This document shows positions 9,462 through 18,583 of a stretch of DNA of 64,000 nt, in pieces; within the stretch, counting starts at the first letter, position 1, and the number at the start of each line of letters is the position of its first letter. The notes under the pieces were generated by a model, which saw only the letters and a list, made by a program, of their open reading frames with translations, searched no databases and was not told where the DNA came from. The translations under genes and the position numbers were made by a program. Source of the stretch: Lysobacterales bacterium (GTDB lineage: Bacteria; Pseudomonadota; Gammaproteobacteria; Xanthomonadales; Rhodanobacteraceae). The DNA is taken from contig JADJHN010000001.1 of assembly GCA_016707485.1 (NCBI GenBank), forward strand, positions 930,001 through 994,000, written 5' to 3'.

Positions 9462-10691
9462 CGACCATGCAGCCGTGACGACGCCGGCGGCCAGCGAGGC
9501 CAGCAATCCGGCGGCTACGCGCAAGCCGTAGGCGCGCCCGCCGCTGACCACCGCCAGCACCGATTTCGTACCCATGCTTGCAGCCAGCAAGCCGACCATC
9601 AGCCACTGTCCTTGCGCCGCATCGATCGTGCCACCCAGGCGCAGGCTGCCCAAGGTGGCGATGGAGGCGTGCAGTTCCGCAGCCGCGGCGATCAATGCGG
9701 CTGCCATCGCGCCGCTGTTGCCGATCCATTCGTTCAGCGCCGCCGAGGCAAGTACCAGGCCGCCAACCAGCGCGGCGAAACCGAGCGCGTGGCTGAAACG
9801 GAACATGCGCGTCTGTGCGGTCGGCGGCGACACTTCGTCCTCGCGTCCCGCGTGCACGCCCAGCAAGCCGCCGGCCAGAAGCACGGCGCCGACTGCCGCC
9901 AGCACCCAGCGCTGCTCAGCCACCAGAGACGGCGACAGAGCGCCCAGTATCGGTACGCTCAGGCTCAGCGACGCCAGGTTGGCCAACAGCGCCGCACCCA
10001 CCGCCGAGCGCGTGAGCGGCGGCGACTCCTTCGCGCGCTGGCCGAAACCCAGCACTGCCGCGGTCGATGACACGTAGCCGGCGAAGAATCCCGACACCGC
10101 CAGCCCCCAGCGATTGCCGATAACGCGCAGCAAGACGTGGCCCAGCGCGCCAACCGCCATCACCAGCACCACCAGCAACCACAGTGTGCGCGGGTTGAGC
10201 GCGCCATAAGGTCCAATGCCGCGATCGGGCAGCAGCGGCAGTACCACCAGCGCCGAAGCGAGCAGGAACAGGCCATCGAAGACCTCGTCCTCGCTCAGCA
10301 GTTCGCGGCTGAGCCGGTGCAGCGGCTCCTTGGCATACAACAGCACCGCCATCACCACCGCAAGCCCGGCGGCCATTGCCGGCGAGCGCACCGCCAGCGC
10401 GCCCAGCAACGCGGTTGCCAGCAGCGCGACCTCGCCGGTCAAGCCGGGATCCTCCGCGTGGGTGGCGCGGTAGGACATGGCCGCCAGCAGCGCCACCGCA
10501 ACCAGCGTCACCAGCAACACGCCGCTGCCGAGCCACGCCGCGACCGCCGCAGCCAGCGCCACCAGCGCATGGGTGCGCAGGCCGGCGGTGGAATGCGTGG
10601 TGTGGCCACGCTCGCGAACCAGGCCGACCAGCAACCCGGCACCCAGCGCGGCGGAAAACGCGAACAGCAGCTCGACGGCATCTTCGGTCAC
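9453..10691 (-). CDS. MgtC/SapB-type DUF4010 integral membrane protein
   Basis: Membrane protein of 412 residues with 11-13 hydrophobic helices. The N-terminal half shows the MgtC/SapB pattern (GAGLLVGLVRERG followed by AGLRTHALVALAAAVAAWLG). The C-terminal half matches the DUF4010 arrangement, with GFFAGYVSSTAAVLGFG in the middle. The start is GTG. The biochemical role is not established; MgtC relatives affect ATP synthase or Mg-limited growth, but this long form is usually only called a putative Mg transporter-family protein. Convergent with the secreted protein gene. Confidence 0.82.
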   Translation of the reverse strand: MTEDAVELLFAFSAALGAGLLVGLVRERGHTTHSTAGLRTHALVALAAAVAAWLGSGVLLVTLVAVALLAAMSYRATHAEDPGLTGEVALLATALLGALAVRSPAMAAGLAVVMAVLLYAKEPLHRLSRELLSEDEVFDGLFLLASALVVLPLLPDRGIGPYGALNPRTLWLLVVLVMAVGALGHVLLRVIGNRWGLAVSGFFAGYVSSTAAVLGFGQRAKESPPLTRSAVGAALLANLASLSLSVPILGALSPSLVAEQRWVLAAVGAVLLAGGLLGVHAGREDEVSPPTAQTRMFRFSHALGFAALVGGLVLASAALNEWIGNSGAMAAALIAAAAELHASIATLGSLRLGGTIDAAQGQWLMVGLLAASMGTKSVLAVVSGGRAYGLRVAAGLLASLAAGVVTAAWSSG

Positions 10692-10919
10692 GATCGCTTC
10701 CAGTGCTTGCAGGGGCGCAGTCTGCCACGCGTTGAATGCATGGCGTCAGCCCGGAGCATGCCCGCGTCAATCCGGCCCGATGGTCGCAGGATCCAGCCCG
10801 GGCGACACCACTGCTGCACGCGCCTCGAGAAACCATGCGCGCTGATCATGGCGTACGGCCTGCCGGGATCCAGGTGCTGATCCGTGACCTGGAATCCCGC
10901 CGGGACAAGAACGGACGCG

Positions 10920-11090
10920 CCCTTGAATCTCGAACCCGGTTCCGTGTTGACGATCCGGCTCAGCATCGAATGGCTCAAGCCGAAATGATGACCGATCACC
11001 TTCATGCTGCAGCCACCGCGGCGTGGATGGCGGTTTCGCGATCGGGATTTGCCTCGGTGTAGCGGTCGAGCGGTTTCGCCGAGGACACGA
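10920..11090 (-). pseudogene. Remnant of a REP-associated (Y1/IS200-like) transposase C-terminus
   Basis: In the gap between the DUF4010 gene and the DUF1684 gene, two minus-strand frames joined by a frameshift near 11005 read PLDRYTEANPDRETAIHAAV and then MKVIGHHFGLSHSMLSRIVN. This resembles the C-terminal helix-turn-helix tail seen in REP-associated tyrosine transposases (a ReeAiraAy then IgehFGvhyttVSR pattern). No HUH/Tyr catalytic core was found upstream, so only the tail seems to survive. The rest of the gap (10692-11281) holds no gene I can support. Confidence 0.5.
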
Positions 11091-11281
11091 TGTTGCTGCG
11101 CCGGAATGTCGCCTGGCGGATTCTCGTCCCCGATTCGGACCAGCAGCACGTCGACAACGCGATCAACGGCCCCCGGAGTGGTGCCGATGAATAGCAGCAA
11201 CTCTCGGCCGCCGAACCGGATGTACCGCCCAAGTCGACGGACACCTATACTGACGCTCGATCCCCGCGAATGGCTGCTTGC

Positions 11282-12169
11282 ATGCGTTTCTGTCTGTTCC
11301 TGCTCGCTTTCCTGCTGCTCGACCATCCCGTGCTGGCCGCCGACGCTTATACGCAATCCATCGAGCAATGGCGTGCGGAGCGCATCGCCTCGCTGAAGAA
11401 GCCGGATGGCTGGTTGAGCTATGCGGGCTCGGGTGTCGTCAATCCGGGCAAGAGCACGCTCGGCACGGCCAGTGACAACACGATCGTGCTGCCACGGGGT
11501 CCGGCGCACCTCGGCACCTTGATCCTCGATGCCCAAGGCAAGGCAACCTTTCGCGCCGCACGCGGCAGTGACGCGCGCATCGATGGCAAGCCGGTCAAGG
11601 GCACGGTGAAACTGCAGGACAATGCCAACGATGCCAAGCCGACGCGCATCGACATCGGCGATGCATGGTTCTACATCGTGCGCATGGATGACCTGATCGG
11701 CTGGCGCTTCCGCGATCCGCAGTCGCCGCAGCTGCAATCCTTCCGTGGCATCGACAACTTCGCCATCGATCGGGACTGGCGCATCGAGGCCGACTGGCAG
11801 GCATTCGAGCCGCCCCGCGAGATCGAGTTGATAACCATCATCAACACCCTGCAAAAGGCACCGGTGCCGGGCAAGGCGGTGTTCGAACGTGATGGCCGAC
11901 ACTTCGAACTGCAACCGGTACTCGAGGACGATGGCCAGTTGTTCTTCATCTTCACCGACCAGACCAGCGGCAAGGAAACCTATCCCGCCGCGCGTTTCCT
12001 GTACGCCGATCCCGCGCAGGACGGCAAGGTGGTGCTCGATTTCAACAAGGCCTACAACCCGCCGTGCGCCTTGTCGCCACATGTCGTGTGCCCGACCGCG
12101 CCGCCGGAAAACCGCCTGAAGCTGCGCGTCGAGGCCGGCGAGAAGATCTATCGAGCCACGCCGCCCTGA
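11282..12169 (+). CDS. DUF1684 exported protein
   Basis: Protein of 295 residues with an N-terminal signal peptide (MRFCLFLLAFLLLDHPVLA). It has the DUF1684 hallmarks: an early WRAERIASLKKPDGWLSYAG segment and the terminal YNPPCALSPHVVCPTAPPEN block near residue 260, followed by IEAGEK-like VEAGEKIY. The central part resembles an FHA-like beta sandwich, but function is unknown for the family. The ATG at 11282 was preferred because it puts the signal at the N-terminus. Single gene. Confidence 0.85.
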   Translation: MRFCLFLLAFLLLDHPVLAADAYTQSIEQWRAERIASLKKPDGWLSYAGSGVVNPGKSTLGTASDNTIVLPRGPAHLGTLILDAQGKATFRAARGSDARIDGKPVKGTVKLQDNANDAKPTRIDIGDAWFYIVRMDDLIGWRFRDPQSPQLQSFRGIDNFAIDRDWRIEADWQAFEPPREIELITIINTLQKAPVPGKAVFERDGRHFELQPVLEDDGQLFFIFTDQTSGKETYPAARFLYADPAQDGKVVLDFNKAYNPPCALSPHVVCPTAPPENRLKLRVEAGEKIYRATPP

Positions 12170-12247
12170 GGCAACGCGCTTGAAGTCGGATCAAGCCTCG
12201 ACCATCCTTCAATCACCGGCACGCAGCCGGCAGCCGGGGAGTCAGCA

Positions 12248-12349
12248 ATGGCAGTACTGATCGAAGTCGTGGGCGGGCTTGTCCTCGTCGCCTTGATCGT
12301 GCGCGGGGCATTCGCCTTCTACCAGGATTTCACCCGCAAGAACCGTTGA
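12248..12349 (+). CDS. 33-residue single-pass membrane protein upstream of prohibitin
   Basis: Too short for usual ORF cut-offs. The ATG at 12248 follows a GGGGAG-like ribosome-binding site and encodes MAVLIEVVGGLVLVALIVRG followed by AFAFYQDFTRKNR and TGA. The layout is one hydrophobic helix with a charged C-terminus, typical of small membrane proteins. It ends 36 bases before the SPFH-domain gene, in the same direction, so it may be co-transcribed and act with that complex. Function is inferred only from position. Confidence 0.6.
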   Translation: MAVLIEVVGGLVLVALIVRGAFAFYQDFTRKNR

Positions 12350-12385
12350 CAAAACAAGACCATTATTCCACAAAAGGGGAAATCC

Positions 12386-13288
12386 ATGAACCGACCCGCC
12401 GCCTTCATGGGCAAGTCGAACCGCTTCATTTCGATCGGCGTGATCGGCGCCATCATCGCCATCTTGCTGCTCTCGATCGTATTCGGCAGCTGGTACACGG
12501 TCGACCAGGGCGAGCGCGGGGTGAAACTCCGTTACGGGGCGATCGTCGGCATCGCCGAGCCTGGCCTCAATTTCAAGATTCCGTTCGTCGATACGGTCGA
12601 GCACGTGTCGGTGCAGAACCAGACCATCCTTTACGACCATGTCGAGTCCTACAGCAAGGATCAGCAACCGGCGACGCTGCGCATATCGGTCAGCTACCGT
12701 GTTCCGGAGGCCGATGTCGAGGAGCTGTATTCGCACTATGGAACCATTGAAAAAATGGTCGATCGGCTGATCAGCCGCAAGGTGCCCGACGAGGTCAAGA
12801 ACGTGTTTGGCCGCTACACCGCGATCTCGGCAATCCAGGACCGCACCAAGCTCGGTATCGACATCAACGAGACCTTGAAGAAATCGGTGGAAGGCCCGGT
12901 CACGGTCGACAGCGTGCAAGTCGAGGACGTGACCTTCTCCGACGCCTACGAGCAATCCATCGAAAAACGCATGATGGCCGAGGTCGAAATCCAGACCAAG
13001 CGCCAGAACCTCGAAACCGAGCGCATCAACGCCGAAATCACCGTGACCCAGGCCAAGGCCCAGGCGGATTCGGCGCTGGCCAAGGCCCAGGCCGAGGCCG
13101 AGGCGATCCGCGTGCGCGGCGTTGCCGAAGGCGATGCGATCAAGTCACGCGGCGAGGCGCTCAAGCAGAACGCGCAACTGATCGCGCTGACCCAGGCCGA
13201 AAAATGGAATGGCGTGCTGCCGGCGACGATGGTTCCAGGTGGCGCGGTGCCCTTCCTCAACCTCAAGGCGAATACCGGAATCGAATGA
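12386..13288 (+). CDS. Prohibitin-family SPFH-domain membrane protein
   Basis: Protein of 300 residues with an N-terminal membrane helix (about residues 15-38). The SPFH/Band 7 domain follows (YTVDQGERGVKLRYG, GLNFKIPFVDTVEHVSVQ), then a long Ala/Glu/Lys coiled coil (about residues 195-260: AEITVTQAKAQADSALAKAQ). Such proteins form large cage-like assemblies on the membrane and commonly scaffold proteases such as FtsH. A strong AAGGGGAAA ribosome-binding site precedes the ATG. The 33-residue membrane protein lies directly upstream; the stop overlaps a possible early start of modA. Confidence 0.9.
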   Translation: MNRPAAFMGKSNRFISIGVIGAIIAILLLSIVFGSWYTVDQGERGVKLRYGAIVGIAEPGLNFKIPFVDTVEHVSVQNQTILYDHVESYSKDQQPATLRISVSYRVPEADVEELYSHYGTIEKMVDRLISRKVPDEVKNVFGRYTAISAIQDRTKLGIDINETLKKSVEGPVTVDSVQVEDVTFSDAYEQSIEKRMMAEVEIQTKRQNLETERINAEITVTQAKAQADSALAKAQAEAEAIRVRGVAEGDAIKSRGEALKQNAQLIALTQAEKWNGVLPATMVPGGAVPFLNLKANTGIE

Positions 13289-13347
13289 CCGGAGATGCGC
13301 GCAGTCTGCCGGTCAACGCGGGATTGCCGGACAACGGAACTGAATCG

Positions 13348-14193
13348 ATGCCGGGCATCGCAGCGAGCCATCGACAAAACCGCGCTGGCCTGGCCGGCGC
13401 GCGACCGCCGCGGCAGTGGCCAACGTGGCGAAACACCCGCAACCTGATCCTGTTCTGCGGTCTCTGCCTGATCCTGCTTGCGCCCACCGCGCAGGCCGCG
13501 AAACTGCTGGTGTTCGCGGCGGCCAGCCTGAAACCCGCGCTTGACAGCGTGCTCGCCACGCCGCAGGCGCAGGCCATTGGCGAAATCACGGTCAGCTATG
13601 CGGCCTCCTCGCAACTGGCGCGACAAATCGAACACGCGGCACCGGCGGCCATGTTCATTTCGGCAGATCCCGAATGGATGGATGTGGTCGAGCGTGCCGG
13701 CAAGCTCGTCGCCGGCAGCCGCAGCAACCTGCTCGGCAATGCCCTGGTGCTGATTGCGCCGAACGACAGCACGATCGCACTCACGATCGCACCCGGATTC
13801 GATCTCGCCGGCGCACTCGGTGTCGATGGCCGTCTCGCCATCGGCGCTCCGGACAGCGTGCCGGCCGGCAAGTATGCGAAAGCGGCCTTGATCGATCTTG
13901 GCGTGTGGCCGGCACTGGAATCGCGCCCGGTCCCCGCCATGCATGTGCGTGCCGCGCTGGGTTTTGTCGCCCGCCATGAAGTGCCGCTGGGGATCGTCTA
14001 TCGTTCCGATGCGGTTTCCGAACGTGCGGTGCGCGTGGTCGACACCTTTCCTGCGGCCTCGCATCCGGCGATCGTCTATCCGGTCGCCCTGCTCGAAGCC
14101 GGCGACAATCCCGGCGGGCGGCAGTTGCTCGAACTGCTGCACTCCGCATCCGCAGCGGCGATTTTCGTGCGCTTCGGCTTCGACCGCCTCTGA
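13348..14193 (+). CDS. modA: Molybdate ABC transporter substrate-binding protein
   Basis: Periplasmic oxyanion-binding protein that delivers molybdate to ModBC. After a signal segment (LILFCGLCLILLAPTAQA) the mature protein begins AKLLVFAAASLKPALDSVL, the standard ModA start with the Ser that helps bind oxyanion. It continues with SYAASSQLARQIEHAAPA and the second-domain GAPDSVPAGKYAK. The ATG at 13348 leaves a long n-region; an alternative ATG at 13285 overlaps the prohibitin stop (ATGA), and the choice is uncertain. Followed after two bases by modB. Confidence 0.9.
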   Translation: MPGIAASHRQNRAGLAGARPPRQWPTWRNTRNLILFCGLCLILLAPTAQAAKLLVFAAASLKPALDSVLATPQAQAIGEITVSYAASSQLARQIEHAAPAAMFISADPEWMDVVERAGKLVAGSRSNLLGNALVLIAPNDSTIALTIAPGFDLAGALGVDGRLAIGAPDSVPAGKYAKAALIDLGVWPALESRPVPAMHVRAALGFVARHEVPLGIVYRSDAVSERAVRVVDTFPAASHPAIVYPVALLEAGDNPGGRQLLELLHSASAAAIFVRFGFDRL

Positions 14194-14195
14194 GC

Positions 14196-14888
14196 ATGTT
14201 CGCGCTGTCCGCCGACGAGTGGCAGGCATTGGTCCTCAGCCTGCGTGTTGCCATGCTCAGCGTGATCATCTCGATGCCATTCGCGCTGGCCCTGGCCTGG
14301 CTGTTGTCGCGCCGGCGCTTCCCGGGACGCCTGCTGGTCGAGGCGCTGATGTTCCTGCCCTTGACCCTGCCACCCGTGGTCACCGGTTATGCCTTGTTGG
14401 TGCTGTTTGGACGCCACGGCTGGATCGGCGAATGGCTGGCACAGTTCGGCATCGTCTTTGCGTTCCGCTGGAGCGGTGCCGTGCTGGCGGCGGCGGTGAT
14501 GGGTTTTCCCTTGCTCGTGCTGTCGATCCGCGCCGCCTTCGACAGTGTCGATCGTCGCCTCGAACATGCGGCGGAGACGCTCGGCGCATCGGCCTGGCGG
14601 CGCTTCGTGACGATTGTGCTGCCCTTGTCCACGCGCGGCATCATTGTCGGCAGCGTGCTCGCGTTTGCGCGCGCGTTCGGCGAATTTGGTGCCACGATCA
14701 CCTTTGTTTCGAGCATTCCGGGCGAGACGCGGACGCTGCCGATCGCGATCTACGAATTGATGAGCCTGCCGGGTGGCGAGTCCGGCGTGCAGCGGCTGAC
14801 CGTGGTCGCCCTGATTGTCGCCCTTGCCGCGACCATCGGTGCGGCGATTCTCGGCGGCTCGCTGTGGGGGCGTCGTCGCGATGATTGA
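14196..14888 (+). CDS. modB: Molybdate ABC transporter permease
   Basis: Inner-membrane permease of 230 residues with about five or six helices. It has the EAA-type coupling loop EHAAETLGASAWRRFVTIVLP. It begins LSADEWQALVLSLRVAMLSV and contains FLPLTLPPVVTGYALLVLFG, typical of ModB. It starts two bases after modA, and its last eight bases overlap the modC start, so the three genes form one operon. No ModE regulator gene is in the window. Confidence 0.94.
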   Translation: MFALSADEWQALVLSLRVAMLSVIISMPFALALAWLLSRRRFPGRLLVEALMFLPLTLPPVVTGYALLVLFGRHGWIGEWLAQFGIVFAFRWSGAVLAAAVMGFPLLVLSIRAAFDSVDRRLEHAAETLGASAWRRFVTIVLPLSTRGIIVGSVLAFARAFGEFGATITFVSSIPGETRTLPIAIYELMSLPGGESGVQRLTVVALIVALAATIGAAILGGSLWGRRRDD

Positions 14889-15549
14889 ACTGGCACTCCA
14901 GCACACGCTGGCGGATCTGGATATCGACATCCGTTTTTCCTCCGCCGCGCGCTGCCTGGCCCTGTTTGGCGATTCCGGTGCCGGCAAGACCACCATCCTC
15001 AATGCCATCGCCGGCTTGCTGCGCCCGCGCCAGGCGCGCATCGTCCTCGATGGGCAGGTTCTCGTCGATACCGCCAGCAGCATCGACATGCCGTCGGCCG
15101 CGCGCGAGGTTGGCTACGTGTTCCAGGATGGCCGCCTGTTTCCGCACCTGAGCGTGCATGCCAACCTGCTCTACGCAAACCACGCCCGGCAGCGCAAGGC
15201 CACGCAGTTCGAGCGCCTCGTCGACCTGCTTGAACTGGCACCCCTGCTCCAACGTCGCCCGCATACCTTGTCCGGCGGCGAGCGCCAGCGCGTCGCCATC
15301 GGTCGTGCGCTGATGTCCGAGCCGCGCATCCTGCTGCTCGATGAGCCGCTGACCGGCCTGCATCGCGAGGCGCGCGTGCAGGTGCTCGATCACTTGCGCC
15401 GGCTCAAGCATGCATTGCGCGTGGCGACCGTGCTCGTTTCGCACCAGGCCGATGAGGTCATTGCGCTGGCCGACGAGGTGATCCGCGTGCATGCCGGCAC
15501 GCTGACCGCGCAGCTCGACATGGCGAAATTCCAGAGCCGTGGCGACTGA
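14881..15549 (+). CDS. modC: Molybdate ABC transporter ATP-binding protein, short form
   Basis: ATPase that powers ModB. The 222-residue product has Walker A GDSGAGKTT, the Q-loop in VGYVFQDGRLFPHL, the signature LSGGERQRVAIGRAL, Walker B ILLLDEPLTGL and the switch His in VLVSHQADE. The usual ModC of about 350 residues carries a C-terminal molybdate-binding TOBE/Mop domain. This one stops right after the ATPase core, so that regulatory domain is absent. The frame ends cleanly with TGA, with no obvious continuation downstream. The D-loop reads LTGLH where most relatives have LSALD or LAGLD. Confidence 0.9.
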   Translation: MIELALQHTLADLDIDIRFSSAARCLALFGDSGAGKTTILNAIAGLLRPRQARIVLDGQVLVDTASSIDMPSAAREVGYVFQDGRLFPHLSVHANLLYANHARQRKATQFERLVDLLELAPLLQRRPHTLSGGERQRVAIGRALMSEPRILLLDEPLTGLHREARVQVLDHLRRLKHALRVATVLVSHQADEVIALADEVIRVHAGTLTAQLDMAKFQSRGD

Positions 15550-15635
15550 GTCCAACCTCGAAAGCCTGCAATGCTTTTCTGCTTGCGATCAACGCGTTAG
15601 GCTAGGCACTTGAAACGATCGTTTGAGGATTGCCG

Positions 15636-16079
15636 ATGAAATTGTGGACCTGGATTGGCATCGTGCTGGGCAGCCTGCTGCTCGCATCCTGCGGCGGCGG
15701 CCCGGTCAAGCGCGTCAGCCCGCCCACCGCCAGCGTGCAGGAACTGGTTGTTCGTGCCGACGGCAACTGGCATCTGCGCGTGCGCCTGCAGAACTTCAGC
15801 AACGTGCCGATGACCTTCAGCGGCATCGATGCCGAGCTTGAAACAGGCGACCGCGCGGTGGGCACGATCAAGCTCTCGTTCAAGCTCGATATTCCCGGAG
15901 AAAGCGCCGACGTCTTCGAGGCGGATCTGCTACCGCTTGCCGGCACTCGCGCACCGGTGGGCGATTTCGCCTATCGCCTGCACGGCACGATCAGCAGCAG
16001 CGAGCCGAAAGGCAACTTCAAGTTCACCCGCGAGAGCCAGCTGAGCCCGGCCCCCGGCCTGCCCGGCACCTGGCGCTGA
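15636..16079 (+). CDS. Small lipoprotein with a LEA14-like beta domain (tentative)
   Basis: Product of 147 residues. The ATG at 15636 is preceded by TTGAGGAT at good spacing. The N-terminus is a type II signal with lipobox LASC near residue 18. The mature part has alternating beta-strand character (VRADGNWHLRVRLQNFSNVP, MTFSGIDAELETGDR), resembling the LEA type 2/WHy fold found in exported bacterial lipoproteins; this is an inference from pattern only. It lies between modC and an acyl-CoA dehydrogenase, same direction, with no functional link evident. Confidence 0.7.
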   Translation: MKLWTWIGIVLGSLLLASCGGGPVKRVSPPTASVQELVVRADGNWHLRVRLQNFSNVPMTFSGIDAELETGDRAVGTIKLSFKLDIPGESADVFEADLLPLAGTRAPVGDFAYRLHGTISSSEPKGNFKFTRESQLSPAPGLPGTWR

Positions 16080-16107
16080 CCCATCACCGACACTTTCAGG
16101 AACCGAA

Positions 16108-17898
16108 ATGACCCAGTACAAGGCCCCGATCCAGGACATCCGCTTTGCCCTCAATGATGTGCTTGGTGCCGAAGCGCTGTTCCAGCGCCTGCCCGGTTTT
16201 GAATCAGCGACGCCCGATATCGTCGACGCCGTTCTCGAGGAGGCCGCGCGATTTGCCGAGCAGGTGCTGGCACCGCTGAATGCCAGCGCCGACCAGGAGG
16301 GCTGCACGCTGGACAAGGCCACCGCCAGCGTGCGCACGCCGAAGGGCTTCAAGGAAGCCTATGAAAAGTTCGTCGAAGGCGGCTGGCCGGCGCTGACCAT
16401 CCCGGCGGCGTTCGGCGGCCAGGAGTTGCCCGAAACGATCGGCGTGATCTTCAAGGAAATGATTGATTCCGCGAACATGTCCTGGAGCAATTTCCCGATG
16501 CTCTCGCACGGCGCCAGCGAGGCGCTCAAGGTGCATGGCGAAAAATGGCAGCAGGATGCGTTCCTGACCCCGATCATCGAGGGCCGCTGGACCGGCACGA
16601 TGTGCCTGACCGAGCCGCAATGCGGCACTGATCTCGGCCTGTTGAAGACACGCGCCGAGCCGAATGCCGACGGCAGCTATCGGATCAGCGGCACCAAGAT
16701 CTTCATCACCGCCGGCGAGCATGACCTCACCGACAACATCATCCATCTGGTCCTCGCGCGCCTGCCCGATGCACCGCCCGGGGTGAAGGGCATCTCGCTG
16801 TTCATCGTGCCGAAATTCAAGGTCGATCAGCAGGGCAAGGTCGGCGCGCGCAATTCGCTTGCCGTCGGTTCGATCGAGCACAAGATGGGCATCCACGCCT
16901 CGGTCACCTGCGTGATGAATTTCGACCAGGCCGAAGGCTGGTTGATCGGTGGCCCGAACAAGGGACTCAACGCGATGTTCACCATGATGAACACCGCGCG
17001 CATGGCGGTCGGCGTGCAGGGCCTCGGCCAGATCGAACGTGGCTATCAGAGTTCACTCGACTACGCACGCAATCGCCTGCAGATGCGCGCGGCCAGCGGA
17101 CCCAAATTCCCCGACAAGCCGGCCGATCCGCTGATCGTGCATGCCGATGTCCGGCGCATGCTGCTGACCCAGAAATCCTTTGCCGAAGGCTGCCGCGTGC
17201 TCGCCCTGTATGCCTACATGCAGCACGACATTTCCACCCATGCGGCGGATCCGCAGGAACGCAAGCGCGGCGAAGAACTGGTCTCGTTCCTGACCCCGAT
17301 CGTCAAGGGTCTGCTGACCGAACTGGCCCAGGAATCAACCTACGATGCCATCCAGATTTTCGGCGGCCATGGCTTCATCGTCGAAACCGGCGTCGAGCAG
17401 TTTGCCCGCGACGCGCGCATCACCACGTTGTACGAGGGCACCACCCAGATCCAGGCCAACGACCTGCTCGGGCGCAAGATCCTGCAATTGCAGGGTGCGG
17501 GCCTCAAGCATTTCCTCGGCGAGATCTCGGCGTTCTGCCAGGCCAGTGCCAACAAGCCGGACCTTGGCGAATTCATCGCGCCGCTGGCGATCGTGACCAA
17601 GGAGTGGAGCGACCTGACCCAGGAAATTGCCCGTAAAGCGCAGGCGAATGTCGAGGAAGTCGGTGCGTCCGCCGTCGACTATCTTTTCTACTCCGGCTAC
17701 GTGGCTGTGGCGTATTGCTGGGCGCGCAGCGTCGCCGCGCTGGAGAGTTCGGCCCAGTCCGCTGCATTCAAGGAAGCCAAGCGGCATACCGCACGCTTTT
17801 ATTTCAGCCGCATCCTGCCGCGCATCCACCACCACGGTGCCGCAATTCGGGCCGGTGCGGATACACTGATGGCCATGCCCGATTCGCAATTTGGTTGA
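16108..17898 (+). CDS. Acyl-CoA dehydrogenase, long form with C-terminal extension
   Basis: FAD-dependent dehydrogenase that oxidises acyl-CoA to enoyl-CoA, passing electrons to ETF. The 596-residue product is of the long type with an extra N-terminal helical region and a C-terminal domain. FAD/substrate motifs include MCLTEPQCGTDLGLLKTRA (near residue 170) and the late FGGHGFIVETGVEQFARDAR followed by ITTLYEGTTQIQ, whose Glu (about residue 441) is in the position of the catalytic base. Chain-length specificity cannot be judged. The frameshifted GNAT gene begins 17 bases after its stop. Confidence 0.92.
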   Translation: MTQYKAPIQDIRFALNDVLGAEALFQRLPGFESATPDIVDAVLEEAARFAEQVLAPLNASADQEGCTLDKATASVRTPKGFKEAYEKFVEGGWPALTIPAAFGGQELPETIGVIFKEMIDSANMSWSNFPMLSHGASEALKVHGEKWQQDAFLTPIIEGRWTGTMCLTEPQCGTDLGLLKTRAEPNADGSYRISGTKIFITAGEHDLTDNIIHLVLARLPDAPPGVKGISLFIVPKFKVDQQGKVGARNSLAVGSIEHKMGIHASVTCVMNFDQAEGWLIGGPNKGLNAMFTMMNTARMAVGVQGLGQIERGYQSSLDYARNRLQMRAASGPKFPDKPADPLIVHADVRRMLLTQKSFAEGCRVLALYAYMQHDISTHAADPQERKRGEELVSFLTPIVKGLLTELAQESTYDAIQIFGGHGFIVETGVEQFARDARITTLYEGTTQIQANDLLGRKILQLQGAGLKHFLGEISAFCQASANKPDLGEFIAPLAIVTKEWSDLTQEIARKAQANVEEVGASAVDYLFYSGYVAVAYCWARSVAALESSAQSAAFKEAKRHTARFYFSRILPRIHHHGAAIRAGADTLMAMPDSQFG

Positions 17899-17914
17899 AA
17901 CCTGGAAACGACAG

Positions 17915-18398
17915 ATGGATTCGGAAGCCAATATCCACATCCGCCTCGCCGATGCCGACGATGACGATTTCATCCTCGGCCTGGTGCCCCGATTCGTCGA
18001 GGGTTTCGGAGCTTCCGCCATGGCGACGGCGGGGCGAATGTGCCGAGCACATCAAGCTCGACCTGGCCCGCCATCTGTCCGAGCAGCCACCCGGCTCGCA
18101 TGTCTTCGTCGCCGAAAACGATGACGGCAAGCGCGTCGGCTTCATCCATCTGCAGACGGTCAAGGACTATTTCAGCGACGCCCAGAACGGCCACATTTCC
18201 GATCTCGCCGTCGCCAGCAACCACGATGGCGAAGGCGTTGGCCGCGCCCTGCTCGCCTACGCCGAACGCTGGGCCCGCGAGCACAAATACCGCCATCTGC
18301 AACTGGCCGTGTTCCCGGGCAACGAACGCGCACGGACGATCTACGAAAAGGCCGGCTTCGGCATCGACATCCTGCGCCTGACCAAGCCGCTGCGCTGA
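17915..18398 (+). pseudogene. GNAT-family N-acetyltransferase, split by a +1 frameshift
   Basis: The ATG at 17915 encodes MDSEANIHIRLADADDDDFI and runs in frame to RFVEGF. One extra G at 18008-18009 then shifts the frame. The other frame continues seamlessly as ELPPWRRRGECAEHIKLDLA and through the acetyl-CoA-binding region GHISDLAVASNHDGEGVGRA and the tail YEKAGFGIDILRLTKPLR. Removing one G restores a GNAT of about 160 residues. Either a real mutation or a sequencing error; everything else about the gene looks intact. Confidence 0.8.
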
Positions 18399-18414
18399 GC
18401 AGCGCGCGTTTTGC

Positions 18415-18567
18415 AGGAGGGGTCTTCAGGCCCGATGCTTTTGTTGGCACCGTGCGGACGAGCATCGCCCCCAAGAGGGGACAAGCGGCTGAAACCGCTT
18501 CCCACGAAGGGAGCGGGAAACTTGCTCGCTATTCGTAGGAGAGGCCTTCAGGCCCGATGCCTTTTTG
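18415..18567. repeat. Intergenic repeat cluster: two copies of a 28-bp motif around a REP-like hairpin
   Basis: The motif AGGAG-GG-CTTCAGGCCCGATGC occurs at 18415-18442 and again at 18537-18567 with a few differences. Between them, at about 18484-18501, AAGCGG...CCGCTT forms a short stem like that of the larger palindrome at 55.3 kb. Such elements are dispersed in Xanthomonadales intergenic DNA. No gene is visible here. Confidence 0.6.
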
Positions 18568-18583
18568 GCAATTTACCACACGC

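Noticed and set aside
10688..12082. Long minus-strand frame of 464 codons opposite the DUF1684 gene
   Set aside because: It is antisense to a well-supported gene, has no family features over most of its length and reflects high GC. Only its last part, outside DUF1684, resembles a transposase tail.
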